Part shown: positions 1 through 7,000 of the stretch, piece by piece
How positions within the stretch are numbered: the first letter of the stretch is position 1
Layout of the letters: every line of letters starts with the position of its first letter
NCBI GenBank assembly: GCA_028821515.1
Contig: JAPPGA010000015.1
Location: 22,634-64,107, forward strand
Source: Gammaproteobacteria bacterium
Lineage (GTDB): Bacteria; Pseudomonadota; Gammaproteobacteria; Pseudomonadales; Azotimanducaceae
Direction: 5' to 3'
Length of the DNA: 41,474 nucleotides
Translations under genes and position numbers: made by a program
The notes under the pieces: model-generated
What the model saw: only the letters and a program-made list of their open reading frames with translations
What the model was told of the DNA's origin: nothing
The model's database searches: none

Positions 1-130
1 TTTTTGCGAGGGACACCCTCGCGCACCCGGGGCTGAGGGCTCTTTCTTGCGAGGGACACCCTCGCGCTCCCGGGGCTGAGGGCTCTTTCTTGCGAGGGAC
101 ACCCTCGCGCACCCGGGGCTGAAGGCTCTC
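1..130. repeat. Tandem 43-bp palindromic repeat, three copies
   Basis: Three near-identical units with a 43-bp period. Each holds a perfect inverted repeat GCGAGGGACACCCTCGC (at 6-22, 49-65 and 92-108; 7-bp stem, 3-nt loop) followed by a GC-rich linker and the string GGCTGAGGGCTCT (31-43, 74-86, and with one change 117-129). The array may extend beyond the left edge. It lies directly upstream of folK. Related copies occur in the 3' end of uvrA (7082-7128) and in front of nadD (14081-14138), so this is a dispersed family. There are no unique spacers, so it is not a CRISPR array. It resembles REP-type palindromes in organisation; its mobilising enzyme, if any, is not in the window. Confidence 0.9.
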
Positions 131-165
131 GACCGGTTTGACTTCTATCCGGCTGATCGTTTTGA

Positions 166-732
166 TTGGCTGCCAACGGGTCGATTGGACTGATTCCCGT
201 GGCTACCCCCGTTCTCGTAGGTCTCGGCTCCAACATTGGGGCGAGCGTCGACGTATTGGACCAGGCGCTTGCCGGGCTTGAGGCACTGTCCGGCCCGGGC
301 TTTCGCGCGTCGTCCCTTTGGAGAACAAGCCCCGTGGATTGTCCTCCGGGGTCGCGTGACTTCGTCAACGCGGTCGCGCTGCTTGTGGTAGATTCGACCG
401 GGCCCGAAGGGTTGCTCAAGGACCTCAAGGCGATGGAGCGCCACTTCGGGCGTGATGCAGCGCCTGTCCGTAATGCGCCGCGCGAACTTGACCTGGACCT
501 CCTGTTGTTTGGGAACGAGGAACGCCGGTCCGAAAAGCTGACGCTGCCCCATCCCAGGGCGCACGCGCGACGATTCGTGATGGTACCGGCAGCCGAGGTA
601 GCGCCGGACTGGGTTTGGCCCGGGGTCGACCGGAGCATTTCGGATATCGCGGGGTCCCTGGTGACCGACGAGCGGCTGCATCGCTTGCGCCGCGCAGCGG
701 CGTTCATGGGGATGAAGGGATCTGATCGATGA
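166..732 (+). CDS. folK: 2-amino-4-hydroxy-6-hydroxymethyldihydropteridine pyrophosphokinase
   Basis: Transfers pyrophosphate from ATP to 6-hydroxymethyl-7,8-dihydropterin in cytosolic folate synthesis. The N-terminal strand GLGSNIG (about residues 19-25), the conserved FVNAV segment and the HPPK signature around RNAPRELDLDLLLFG (about 105-119), followed by LPHPRAHARRFV, identify the family. Up to 188 residues, slightly longer than the usual ~160. The start is uncertain: TTG at 166 is the furthest upstream, but GTG at 199 (giving VATPVLVGLGSN) fits the family N-terminus better; neither has a strong Shine-Dalgarno. The gene follows the 43-bp palindromic array and its stop overlaps the next start (ATGA), so the two are translationally coupled. 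It is the natural consumer of any hydroxymethyldihydropterin made by the PTPS-family enzyme at 4039-4530. Confidence 0.93.
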   Translation: MAANGSIGLIPVATPVLVGLGSNIGASVDVLDQALAGLEALSGPGFRASSLWRTSPVDCPPGSRDFVNAVALLVVDSTGPEGLLKDLKAMERHFGRDAAPVRNAPRELDLDLLLFGNEERRSEKLTLPHPRAHARRFVMVPAAEVAPDWVWPGVDRSISDIAGSLVTDERLHRLRRAAAFMGMKGSDR

Positions 733-1592
733 ACCTCGAGGCGGCCTGGACAGGTCGCGCCCTCCGGATTGCGCAGCGGATGTGTCTCCTTCCTGCGATC
801 CTTTTTTGCGGGTCCGTCGCCGCGTACGAGGGCCGCGCGCACCAGCAACTTACGTTCATTGCGGCGATGCAGTTCAATCGCTGCGTGTCGGAGCTCGATG
901 TCCCGCGTCTCACTGCCCTGCAGGTGCGATATGTCGCGCGGGCGGAGTGGCGTTTCTCGCGCAAGGTGGCCCGATGGCCTTACTACGATGGCAGGGACAC
1001 GGGCCGCAATCGGTTGCTCTGGTTCATCCAGACACGCCTCCACGAGCACTTTGATGCGGCCGTGGCGAAGCTCGCTGTTGCCGACGACCTGAGCAGCAAG
1101 TACGCGAACCTGGGCGTCATCGTGAATCTCATCCAGGACATGACGTCGCCCGCCCACGTGGTGCCGGTATTCACCACGCGGTGGTGGCGTTTCAGTTTCG
1201 CTGACCGATACAACACTTATGACATCGATGAGCGCGCGGTGGAGGAGGCGATCGGCGACTACTGCATGCCTCTCGAAGGGGTCGACGAAACCTTCGCGGA
1301 AGTACTGCACGGCACTGCGGAAAACACCCGGGCGGCAGTACGGGCGCCCATGCTCGGCATGCCGGCGACCTGGGAAGCGATGTGGGAGTTTGGCGAACCA
1401 GGCGGGTTCGGGGAGTACGGCGTCGCGGGCAACAATTTTGGCCGGCCGACCCGGTTCGACTGCGGTCAGGACGAACGCTGCGTCCTGTTGAAGGACGATC
1501 CGCTCTACGCGGCATTCGCACTTGAACGTCACCTGGTGGCCGTGCGCGCCACGATGGCGGCGATGTTGCTGGCGCAGCGGGAAAGCCAGTAG
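729..1592 (+). CDS. Secreted phospholipase C / S1-P1 nuclease-like protein
   Basis: A 287-residue protein whose first ~32 residues look like a signal peptide (basic n-region, hydrophobic LLPAILFCGSVAA, likely cleavage near AYEG). The mature part has the pattern of the zinc-dependent phospholipase C / S1-P1 nuclease superfamily: an early His (H38), a helix with H105 and H107, and the hallmark D-x3-P-x-H (D137, P141, H143 in QDMTSPAHV). This arrangement would form a metal cluster, but not every ligand can be assigned by eye. Cysteines in the second half suggest an exported protein with disulfides. The ATG overlaps the folK stop by 4 bp, although no functional link to folate is obvious. Substrate unknown; phosphodiester hydrolysis is inferred from the fold only. 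Confidence 0.6.
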   Translation: MNLEAAWTGRALRIAQRMCLLPAILFCGSVAAYEGRAHQQLTFIAAMQFNRCVSELDVPRLTALQVRYVARAEWRFSRKVARWPYYDGRDTGRNRLLWFIQTRLHEHFDAAVAKLAVADDLSSKYANLGVIVNLIQDMTSPAHVVPVFTTRWWRFSFADRYNTYDIDERAVEEAIGDYCMPLEGVDETFAEVLHGTAENTRAAVRAPMLGMPATWEAMWEFGEPGGFGEYGVAGNNFGRPTRFDCGQDERCVLLKDDPLYAAFALERHLVAVRATMAAMLLAQRESQ

Positions 1593-1606
1593 CCGGAAGG
1601 CGCGCC

Positions 1607-2536
1607 TTGCATCTCGGGCTCACGCCGTGGCTGCTCCCGGCCTCTGCGGACGCCGCTACGCTGGCGCGCCAGGGACAACTGGCCGAGTCCTGGGGATACC
1701 GCTCTTTCTGGCTGCCGGAACACCATTTCGCGCGAAGTGGGGCCATTCCCGAGCCGCTCATGCTGCTGGCGGCGGTGGCGGCGCGGACGCGGACAATACT
1801 CCTCGGCACGACCTCCTTTCTTTTGCCGCTTCGCAATCCGCTCCAGGCTGCGGAACAGGTGGCGGTGCTTGACTGCCTGTCGAATGGGCGCGTCGTCCTG
1901 GGTGTCGGCCGGGGGTATTCGCCCTCCCTGCTGTCCGCATTTTCGGTGTCCGCCAGGGAAAAACGGCGCAGGTTCGAGTGGTGCCTTGAACACATGATCA
2001 GGGCCTGGCGCGGGGAGCCGGTGGCCCTGGTCGACGGGGCTGAGCCGGTAATCGTCGCGCCGCAACCGGTGCAGACACCGCATCCCCCGATCTGGGTTGC
2101 GGCTTTCGGGCCGAAAGCCCTCGCCCAGGCGGGAACGCTTGGCGCCCCGTACCTGGCGTCTCCAATGGAGTCGAAAGCCCGCCTCGGGAACAACTATCGA
2201 CTGCACGCCGAGGCATGTGAGGCCGCAGGCCGGCCCCTGCCGCCGGAAGTCCCGATTATGCGGACGGTTTTCGCATCATCGGATTCGAGACTCACCGAGC
2301 GGGTCCGCGACAGTCTCGAAGAGTGGGCCGGATCCAGCGGCGCTCCCCGGAGATCGCCTGGTGCGGTCGACGATTGGGCCATCGTCGGCGAGCCGGAACT
2401 GGTGCGCGACCGCATCGAGGGCTACCGCCAGGACCTCGGCATGACACACCTTGTGGTCACGCGGTTGCGGATCGGCGGGATTGATTCGGCACACCTCGAA
2501 CGCTCCGTGGAAACCGTCGCATCGTTGTTCGAGTGA
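1607..2536 (+). CDS. Luciferase-like (LLM class) flavin-dependent oxidoreductase
   Basis: 309 residues with the bacterial-luciferase TIM-barrel pattern: an N-terminal beta strand HLGLTPWLLP, WGYRSFWLPEHHF, the segment TRTILLGTTSFLLPLRNPLQAAEQVAVLD split over two strands, and the GRVVLGVGRGY glycine motif near residue 100. Such enzymes use reduced FMN or F420 to oxidise diverse substrates. The start is TTG at 1607, 14 bp after the preceding stop; no better ATG is available without losing the first strand. It is convergent with yhhQ. The substrate cannot be deduced. Confidence 0.85.
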   Translation: MHLGLTPWLLPASADAATLARQGQLAESWGYRSFWLPEHHFARSGAIPEPLMLLAAVAARTRTILLGTTSFLLPLRNPLQAAEQVAVLDCLSNGRVVLGVGRGYSPSLLSAFSVSAREKRRRFEWCLEHMIRAWRGEPVALVDGAEPVIVAPQPVQTPHPPIWVAAFGPKALAQAGTLGAPYLASPMESKARLGNNYRLHAEACEAAGRPLPPEVPIMRTVFASSDSRLTERVRDSLEEWAGSSGAPRRSPGAVDDWAIVGEPELVRDRIEGYRQDLGMTHLVVTRLRIGGIDSAHLERSVETVASLFE

Positions 2537-2556
2537 ACCCGGCCGGACAGCCGGTT
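2536..2556. terminator. Small hairpin between convergent genes
   Basis: AACC(c)GGC and GCCGGTT pair with a 6-nt loop and one bulged C, beginning at the stop codon of the luciferase-like gene and ending 9 bp before the yhhQ stop. Its position in a 28-bp convergent gap suggests a bidirectional terminator, but there is no T-run. Confidence 0.35.
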
Positions 2557-2564
2557 GGCGGCGA

Positions 2565-3344
2565 TCAGTACGTGGCGAGGTTGTCTACCCGCAGATAACG
2601 CTTGAGATAGTGGGTGCCGATGTAGAACGGCACCGTGTCGATCAGCGCTACGGTGACCTTGAATACATAATTGCTGCCGATCAGTACGAGCAATGCCGCG
2701 ACGGTGTATTGCCCGGCGAGGAAGGCGGCGCCGAAGGTGACGGAGATCACCGTGACGGAATCCACAAACTGGCTGGTCAGGGTCGAGAAGTTGTTGCGCA
2801 CCCAGAGGTGCTTTCCCTTCGTGAGGCGCTTGAGTAAGTGGAACACCTGCACGTCGCAGAACTGCGCGGCCAGGTAAGCCATCATGGAAGCGAATACCGC
2901 GCCCGATGTGCAGGCGAAGATCAGCCCGAACAGTTCGACGCCGCCGGACAGCACGTCGCCGTTGGGGAGGGCGACCTGCTCGGCCAGTTCCAGCACCTGC
3001 CAGGGCGGTTGCTTATCCACCTCCGCGGCGGGCATCGCGTTGGCGAGCCACAGGCACCCGAGGATAAAGAAGTTGAGGACGAAGCCGATGCCGACCAGGA
3101 AGTTCGCGCGCCTGCGGCCGTACAGCTCGCTGATCAGGTCCGTGCAGAGAAATGTCAGCGGGTAGGGCAGCACGCCGACCGCCAGCGTCATGGGGCCGAG
3201 TTCGATGAACCGCGTGATGCCGATGACGTTCAGCAGCGTCATCGCGCAGAGGAAGAACCCCGCGAGCACGATGAAGACGCGTTCGCGCCGTTCGGTGATA
3301 TCTATCCTGCCGGGAGCGCTGCTGTCCGTCGTAGCGAAGTCCAT
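2565..3344 (-). CDS. yhhQ: Queuosine precursor transporter, YhhQ/VUT family
   Basis: A 259-residue inner-membrane protein with about six hydrophobic segments (first at ~23-45). The family signature PYPLTFLCTDLISELYG at about residues 60-76 is intact, and the C-terminal half has the usual NNFSTLTSQFVDS segment. Known family members import preQ0/preQ1, precursors of queuosine and other deazapurines. The reading frame is open upstream, but the ATG at 3344 is chosen because AAAGG lies 5 nt before it and the family N-terminus begins here; the upstream part overlaps the SDR gene. The start is 2 nt after the SDR stop, so it is the last gene of a coupled HAD-PTPS-SDR-YhhQ unit. Coupling to a PTPS-family enzyme (QueD belongs to this family) raises the alternative that it handles a pterin-like compound. 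Confidence 0.9.
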   Translation of the reverse strand: MDFATTDSSAPGRIDITERRERVFIVLAGFFLCAMTLLNVIGITRFIELGPMTLAVGVLPYPLTFLCTDLISELYGRRRANFLVGIGFVLNFFILGCLWLANAMPAAEVDKQPPWQVLELAEQVALPNGDVLSGGVELFGLIFACTSGAVFASMMAYLAAQFCDVQVFHLLKRLTKGKHLWVRNNFSTLTSQFVDSVTVISVTFGAAFLAGQYTVAALLVLIGSNYVFKVTVALIDTVPFYIGTHYLKRYLRVDNLATY

Positions 3345-3346
3345 GC

Positions 3347-4042
3347 CTACCTTTCGCGCTGTCCGAGATTGGCGTGAATGACCGCACCGTTCACCACCGG
3401 ATTCGCTGCGGCGAACAGCAGGGTTTCGGCGATCTCCCGGGGTTCGATGAGACGATCGAAGGCTGACATCCCGGCTATGGAGGCCATCGCGTCCCCGGGG
3501 ACGTGCTCCCGGAGCATCTCGGTATCCGTGAAACCGGGACAGATGCACGCCGAATGTATGCCGGTTCCCGCGAGGTCCTGGCACAGCGCCCGCATCATGC
3601 CGACGATCGCATGCTTCGATATGACGTAGGAATAGCTGCCCGGTACCGCTTTCTCCGACAGCGTGGAACCGACCAGCAGCACGCTCGAACCGGCGCCCAT
3701 GGTGGGAATGACGTAATGGTTCAGCGTGTTGGCGGCGACAATGTTGAGTTCGATGATTTCCCGCAAGGCATCGCTCGGTGTGGCCATCGCGGTATCAGGC
3801 GAGAGTCTCGAAGCGTTGTGGACCAGGGCCGTCTGCTCGGCTTCCCGCAGCATGGGACCGAGCTGATCGGACACGGTGTCCAGAAAGTCGGGATTCGACA
3901 GGTCGCAGGTGATATGCGTCGCGCCACGTACGGGGCAGGGCCGTCGCGACAGGTTGACGACCTTGTGGCCGGCGGCGAGGAAGGCCGCCGCAGTCGCGGC
4001 GCCGATGCCCGCGGAGGCGCCGGTGATAACGAGGAGCTTCAT
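3347..4042 (-). CDS. Short-chain dehydrogenase/reductase (SDR)
   Basis: 231 residues with the classical SDR Rossmann fold: GASAGIG at 8-14, HNAS at 75-78 (in place of NNAG), catalytic Ser126, and Tyr139-x3-Lys143, followed by PGFTDTEM. The NADP-type fingerprint is suggested by SRRP after strand 2. The start ATG at 4042 overlaps the PTPS stop (ATGA); an upstream GTG would add nine residues with no support. Because it is sandwiched between a PTPS-family enzyme and YhhQ, a reductase acting on a pterin, like sepiapterin or dihydropteridine reductases of the same superfamily, is a reasonable inference, but the sequence does not prove the substrate. Confidence 0.88.
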   Translation of the reverse strand: MKLLVITGASAGIGAATAAAFLAAGHKVVNLSRRPCPVRGATHITCDLSNPDFLDTVSDQLGPMLREAEQTALVHNASRLSPDTAMATPSDALREIIELNIVAANTLNHYVIPTMGAGSSVLLVGSTLSEKAVPGSYSYVISKHAIVGMMRALCQDLAGTGIHSACICPGFTDTEMLREHVPGDAMASIAGMSAFDRLIEPREIAETLLFAAANPVVNGAVIHANLGQRER

Positions 4043-4530
4043 GGCCGCGTCCACGCAGCGCGGGCCCACTGCCCGGCGCCGGAAGAAACGCGCAGTTCGA
4101 TGTCGGAAACGGGTAATGCAGCGATCTCTTTGTCGGCCGTCAACTCTCTGATCAACCAGTGGGCGAGTTCCTCCACGGTGACATTGCGGACCGGCAACAC
4201 CTTGACGTCCCGCTGCAGGAAGGGCAGGCGTTCATCGTTGAACTCGGCGACCGTGTAGTCTTCGGACTGCCTGATATCGAGGTGGGGGCAGCGCCCCGGC
4301 AGCAGCACGACCTCGTCGAGGCCGTCGCACAGGGTCTTCAGCCTGCTCTTGACGATGTTGTAGTCGAAGCACAGTCCGTCTTCGCCGATGCGGCCGCGCA
4401 ACGTGGCTTCGACCTGGAAGTTGTGGCCGTGGAGATTCTCCCGCTCGGTCGCCGAAAACACCGTGAAATGGGCTGCGGAGAAGTGCAGGTACTCCTTGGC
4501 GATGTCGATGCTGATGTGTTCGGACGTCAC
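4039..4530 (-). CDS. 6-pyruvoyl/6-carboxytetrahydropterin synthase family, ExxHGH variant
   Basis: 163 residues, T-fold family that acts on dihydroneopterin triphosphate. Zinc ligands are visible as H21 (FSAAHF) and H34/H36 (LHGHNF). In QueD and classical PTPS a catalytic Cys sits four residues before the HGH (CxxxHGH); here that position is Arg30 and Glu31 gives ExxHGH. A Glu in this place marks the PTPS-III subfamily, reported to make 6-hydroxymethyldihydropterin and replace FolB in folate synthesis. The GTG at 4530 is the chosen start, 5 nt after the HAD stop; the frame is open further upstream but overlaps HAD. It overlaps the SDR by 4 bp. QueD function is less likely because of the missing Cys, though linkage to yhhQ keeps it open. 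Confidence 0.85.
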   Translation of the reverse strand: MTSEHISIDIAKEYLHFSAAHFTVFSATERENLHGHNFQVEATLRGRIGEDGLCFDYNIVKSRLKTLCDGLDEVVLLPGRCPHLDIRQSEDYTVAEFNDERLPFLQRDVKVLPVRNVTVEELAHWLIRELTADKEIAALPVSDIELRVSSGAGQWARAAWTRP

Positions 4531-4535
4531 GGCTG

Positions 4536-5237
4536 TCAGCCGAGCAAGGCGTCGGCGAATTCGCCTACCGTGGGGAACGTCCAGGTCGGGTGCGCCTCGG
4601 CGCGTCGCGCCGCGCCCTGGGTGCCCTGATTGCGGTCGATCCAAACCGTCGCGAGCTGCAGTTCGTTGGCGGGCGCGATGTCGTGATACAGGCTCTCGGC
4701 CACATGCAGGATCCTGTCCCGGCTGCAGCCGATGTCCGCGAGCGCGGTCTCGAAGACGCTTTTCTCGGGTTTGTACGCGCCGGCGGCCTCGGCGGTGGTG
4801 ACGTGGGCGAATTCGATGCCCAGCGCTTTCCTCGTGAGGGAGAACAGCGCATCGTCGATGTTTGAGATAACCGCCAGCTGAAACCGCGTTCCGAGGCGCT
4901 TCAATGCACTGACGGTGTCGGGGAAGGGCTTCCACTCGCCAAGGCTTGCGGGAAAACCGTCGCGTTCATCCGGGGTAGGCGCGAACCCCAGGCGCGTGCC
5001 GAAACGATCCAGAACCCCTCTCAGGACATCTTCGTACTTGCCGCCTTCCCGCTGCAACGCGGGTTCCGTTGCGGAAAAGAACTCGAGGATGAAGTCGTCC
5101 GTGACATGCGCGTCGTGGCGCGTGAGGACTGGCTGGAGGTAGTGGACGATTCCGCCCTGCCAGTCGACGAGGGTACCGTAACAATCGAATGTCAGGACAT
5201 CGAACGCGTCCGGGTCGAGTTCGGCTTGCATTGCCAC
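4536..5237 (-). CDS. HAD-superfamily hydrolase, haloacid dehalogenase type II-like
   Basis: 233 residues. The HAD motif I FDCYGTLVDW carries the nucleophile Asp18; motif II appears as AVISNIDD, motif III Lys in AGAYKPEKSVF, and motif IV follows as IDRNQ. The FDCYGTLVDW form and a helical cap are typical of type II haloacid dehalogenases and related phosphatases. The start is GTG at 5237 with GGGAG 5 nt upstream; ATG at 5231 is the alternative. It lies 28 bp after the CULT gene and 5 bp before the PTPS-family gene, so a phosphatase role on a pterin phosphate is possible, as inference only. Confidence 0.85.
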   Translation of the reverse strand: MAMQAELDPDAFDVLTFDCYGTLVDWQGGIVHYLQPVLTRHDAHVTDDFILEFFSATEPALQREGGKYEDVLRGVLDRFGTRLGFAPTPDERDGFPASLGEWKPFPDTVSALKRLGTRFQLAVISNIDDALFSLTRKALGIEFAHVTTAEAAGAYKPEKSVFETALADIGCSRDRILHVAESLYHDIAPANELQLATVWIDRNQGTQGAARRAEAHPTWTFPTVGEFADALLG

Positions 5238-5265
5238 GATTTCTCCCGTCGCGCGCCGATCCGGC

Positions 5266-5655
5266 TCAGCCGGTTCGAATCTGGGAAACGATCAGGCCGC
5301 AAAACGACTCGGTGTTCCGCTCGAACATCCAGCCCATGTGCTGCCCGCACCCCTCGCAGCAGGCGAGGCGCCAGCTGAAACCGGGAAACCAGGTGTCCGC
5401 CGCGGTGGGTTGGCCGAACAGGTCCACGCCGGGGGCCTCGGCGTAACAGCCGAACGTATGCGTGACGCCGTAGGGATTCGTCATGCTGTGTTCATGCGCG
5501 CCCATGATGTCGACACGGTCGTCGACGTGTCCTATCACGTGCTCGCATGCTGCGCAGAATATGTAGCCCTTCTTCGACCGGTCAACGGTGTCGATGAGGT
5601 CCTTGAGGTCTGGATCGAGTGTTTTGGATCGGGTGTCGTCCAGTACGTCGCTCAT
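5266..5655 (-). CDS. CULT-domain protein (bacterial cereblon-like thalidomide-binding domain)
   Basis: 129 residues, essentially one CULT domain. The zinc-binding pairs are FCAAC (C34, C37) and CC-EGC (C100, C103). Between them the protein shows GAHEHSMTNPYGVTHTFGCY, then TWFPGFSW and HMGW, giving the three aromatic-cage tryptophans W89, W95 and W109, and ends with SFCGLI. This is the pattern of the cereblon C-terminal domain and of the stand-alone bacterial homologue known from Magnetospirillum, which binds uridine and thalidomide-type imides. ATG at 5655 has AGGA about 8 nt upstream; the open frame further upstream is not protein-like. The natural ligand is unknown; in eukaryotes the domain recognises cyclic-imide protein ends. 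Confidence 0.88.
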   Translation of the reverse strand: MSDVLDDTRSKTLDPDLKDLIDTVDRSKKGYIFCAACEHVIGHVDDRVDIMGAHEHSMTNPYGVTHTFGCYAEAPGVDLFGQPTAADTWFPGFSWRLACCEGCGQHMGWMFERNTESFCGLIVSQIRTG

Positions 5656-5797
5656 GCCGAATGTCCTAGAGATGTAATGCCTGCGGCTCTGCCTGCTAAC
5701 GCGACGGGAATTAAACCATAGCTCCGCTGTGAGGATGGATGGGCTTGGGCGGGGGTGAAATGTGGCGTGCGCCTTCGGTTTGGGCGGGTTCCTTGAC

Positions 5798-7000
5798 TTA
5801 GCGCGCCAGTTGCCGCAGATCCGTACCGGGATCGGCCAGTTGCCCGGGATCGGCCGGGCGTCCGACGAGTTGACGGCATGCCAGGAATTCCCTTGGCGAG
5901 TTAACCGCGTCGGCTGCCGCAAGGACGTCGCCGCTGAAGTGGAACATGACAAACCTGCGCTCGGCCGGGTCGCCGCGAACCACGTGCGAGTCGCCGTCCG
6001 TCGAAAAACCCACCATCTGCAGCTTGAGGTCGTACTGGTCCGACCAGAACCAGGGCATGCTCGCATAGACGCTGTCGCCTCCCGCCATGTTGGCGGCTGC
6101 GATGCGTGACTGCTCCATGGCATTGGGCACGGACTCGAGCCGCAGCCGGCGTTCGAGGATCGGGTTCGGATGGTTGGTACAGTCGCCGGCGGCGTATATG
6201 TCTGGATCCGAGGTGGTGCAACGCTCATCGACCCGTATGCCGTTCTCGCATGCCAGCCCCGCCGACTCTGCCAGTTCGACGTTCGGCACGATGCCGATGC
6301 CGACGACAACCAGGTCGGATGGGACCCTGGTCCCGTCGGCGCAGACCACCTGTTCCACGCGGCCGGTGCCCGCGAACCTCTCGGCCGATGCGCCGGTACG
6401 GATATCGACCCCGGCGTCTGTGTGCAGGGCTTGGTAGAAGTCGGACATCTCGGGCGAGGCGACCCGTTTCAGAATGCGATCCTCCATTTCAAGGACGGTC
6501 ACCGAGAGGCCGGCCTGCACGGCCACCGAGGCGACCTCCAGGCCGATATAGCCGCCGCCCACGATGGTGGCCCGCCGGCCCGGTAGCATGTCGGCCTTGA
6601 TGTCGTCCGCATCGGCAATGTCGCGCAGGTAGTGGACACCGGGCAGGGTGCCGCCGGGAATGTCCAGCTTCCGCACCCTGGCGCCGGTGGCGAGCAGCAG
6701 CTTTTCGTAGGCAACGGTCGACCCGTCCTCGAGCGCGAGTACCTTCGCTTTGCGGTCGATCCCGGCGGCGCGCGTACCGCTTACCAATTCGATGTCCCTG
6801 CCCTCATAGAACGAATCCGGCCGCAGGTACACGCGGTCCAGTCCCTGTTCGCCGGCAAGGTACTGCTTCGATAGCGGCGGCCGCTGATAGGGAATGTGTG
6901 GCTCATCGCAGACGACGAGGACTTTTCCGCCGTAGCCACCCTGGCGGAGACCGGCTGCTGCCTGGCCCGCGGCGTGACCGCCGCCCACGATCACGATCAC
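5798..7000 (-). CDS. NAD(P)/FAD-dependent oxidoreductase, ferredoxin/rubredoxin reductase type
   Basis: 400 residues with two dinucleotide-binding motifs: [13 protein letters not shown] near the N-terminus (FAD) and [12 protein letters not shown] at ~147-158 (NAD(P)H), plus the FAD motif [10 protein letters not shown] at ~275-284, the flavin contact RPPLSK near residue 40, and a C-terminal reductase domain starting at PWFWSDQY. The family passes electrons from NAD(P)H to a ferredoxin, rubredoxin or Rieske protein, for instance for P450s or dioxygenases. GTG at 7000 overlaps the uvrA stop by 4 bp (GTGA), so translation is probably coupled. No partner ferredoxin gene is nearby. Confidence 0.9.
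   Translation of the reverse strand: MIVIVGGGHAAGQAAAGLRQGGYGGKVLVVCDEPHIPYQRPPLSKQYLAGEQGLDRVYLRPDSFYEGRDIELVSGTRAAGIDRKAKVLALEDGSTVAYEKLLLATGARVRKLDIPGGTLPGVHYLRDIADADDIKADMLPGRRATIVGGGYIGLEVASVAVQAGLSVTVLEMEDRILKRVASPEMSDFYQALHTDAGVDIRTGASAERFAGTGRVEQVVCADGTRVPSDLVVVGIGIVPNVELAESAGLACENGIRVDERCTTSDPDIYAAGDCTNHPNPILERRLRLESVPNAMEQSRIAAANMAGGDSVYASMPWFWSDQYDLKLQMVGFSTDGDSHVVRGDPAERRFVMFHFSGDVLAAADAVNSPREFLACRQLVGRPADPGQLADPGTDLRQLAR

Noticed and set aside
1-130. Possible CRISPR array
   Set aside because: The 43-bp units are tandem without unique spacers, and no cas gene is present.
5272-5282. GGTTCGAATC, like a tRNA T-loop
   Set aside because: No acceptor, D or anticodon stems around it; it is the 3' end of the CULT gene.
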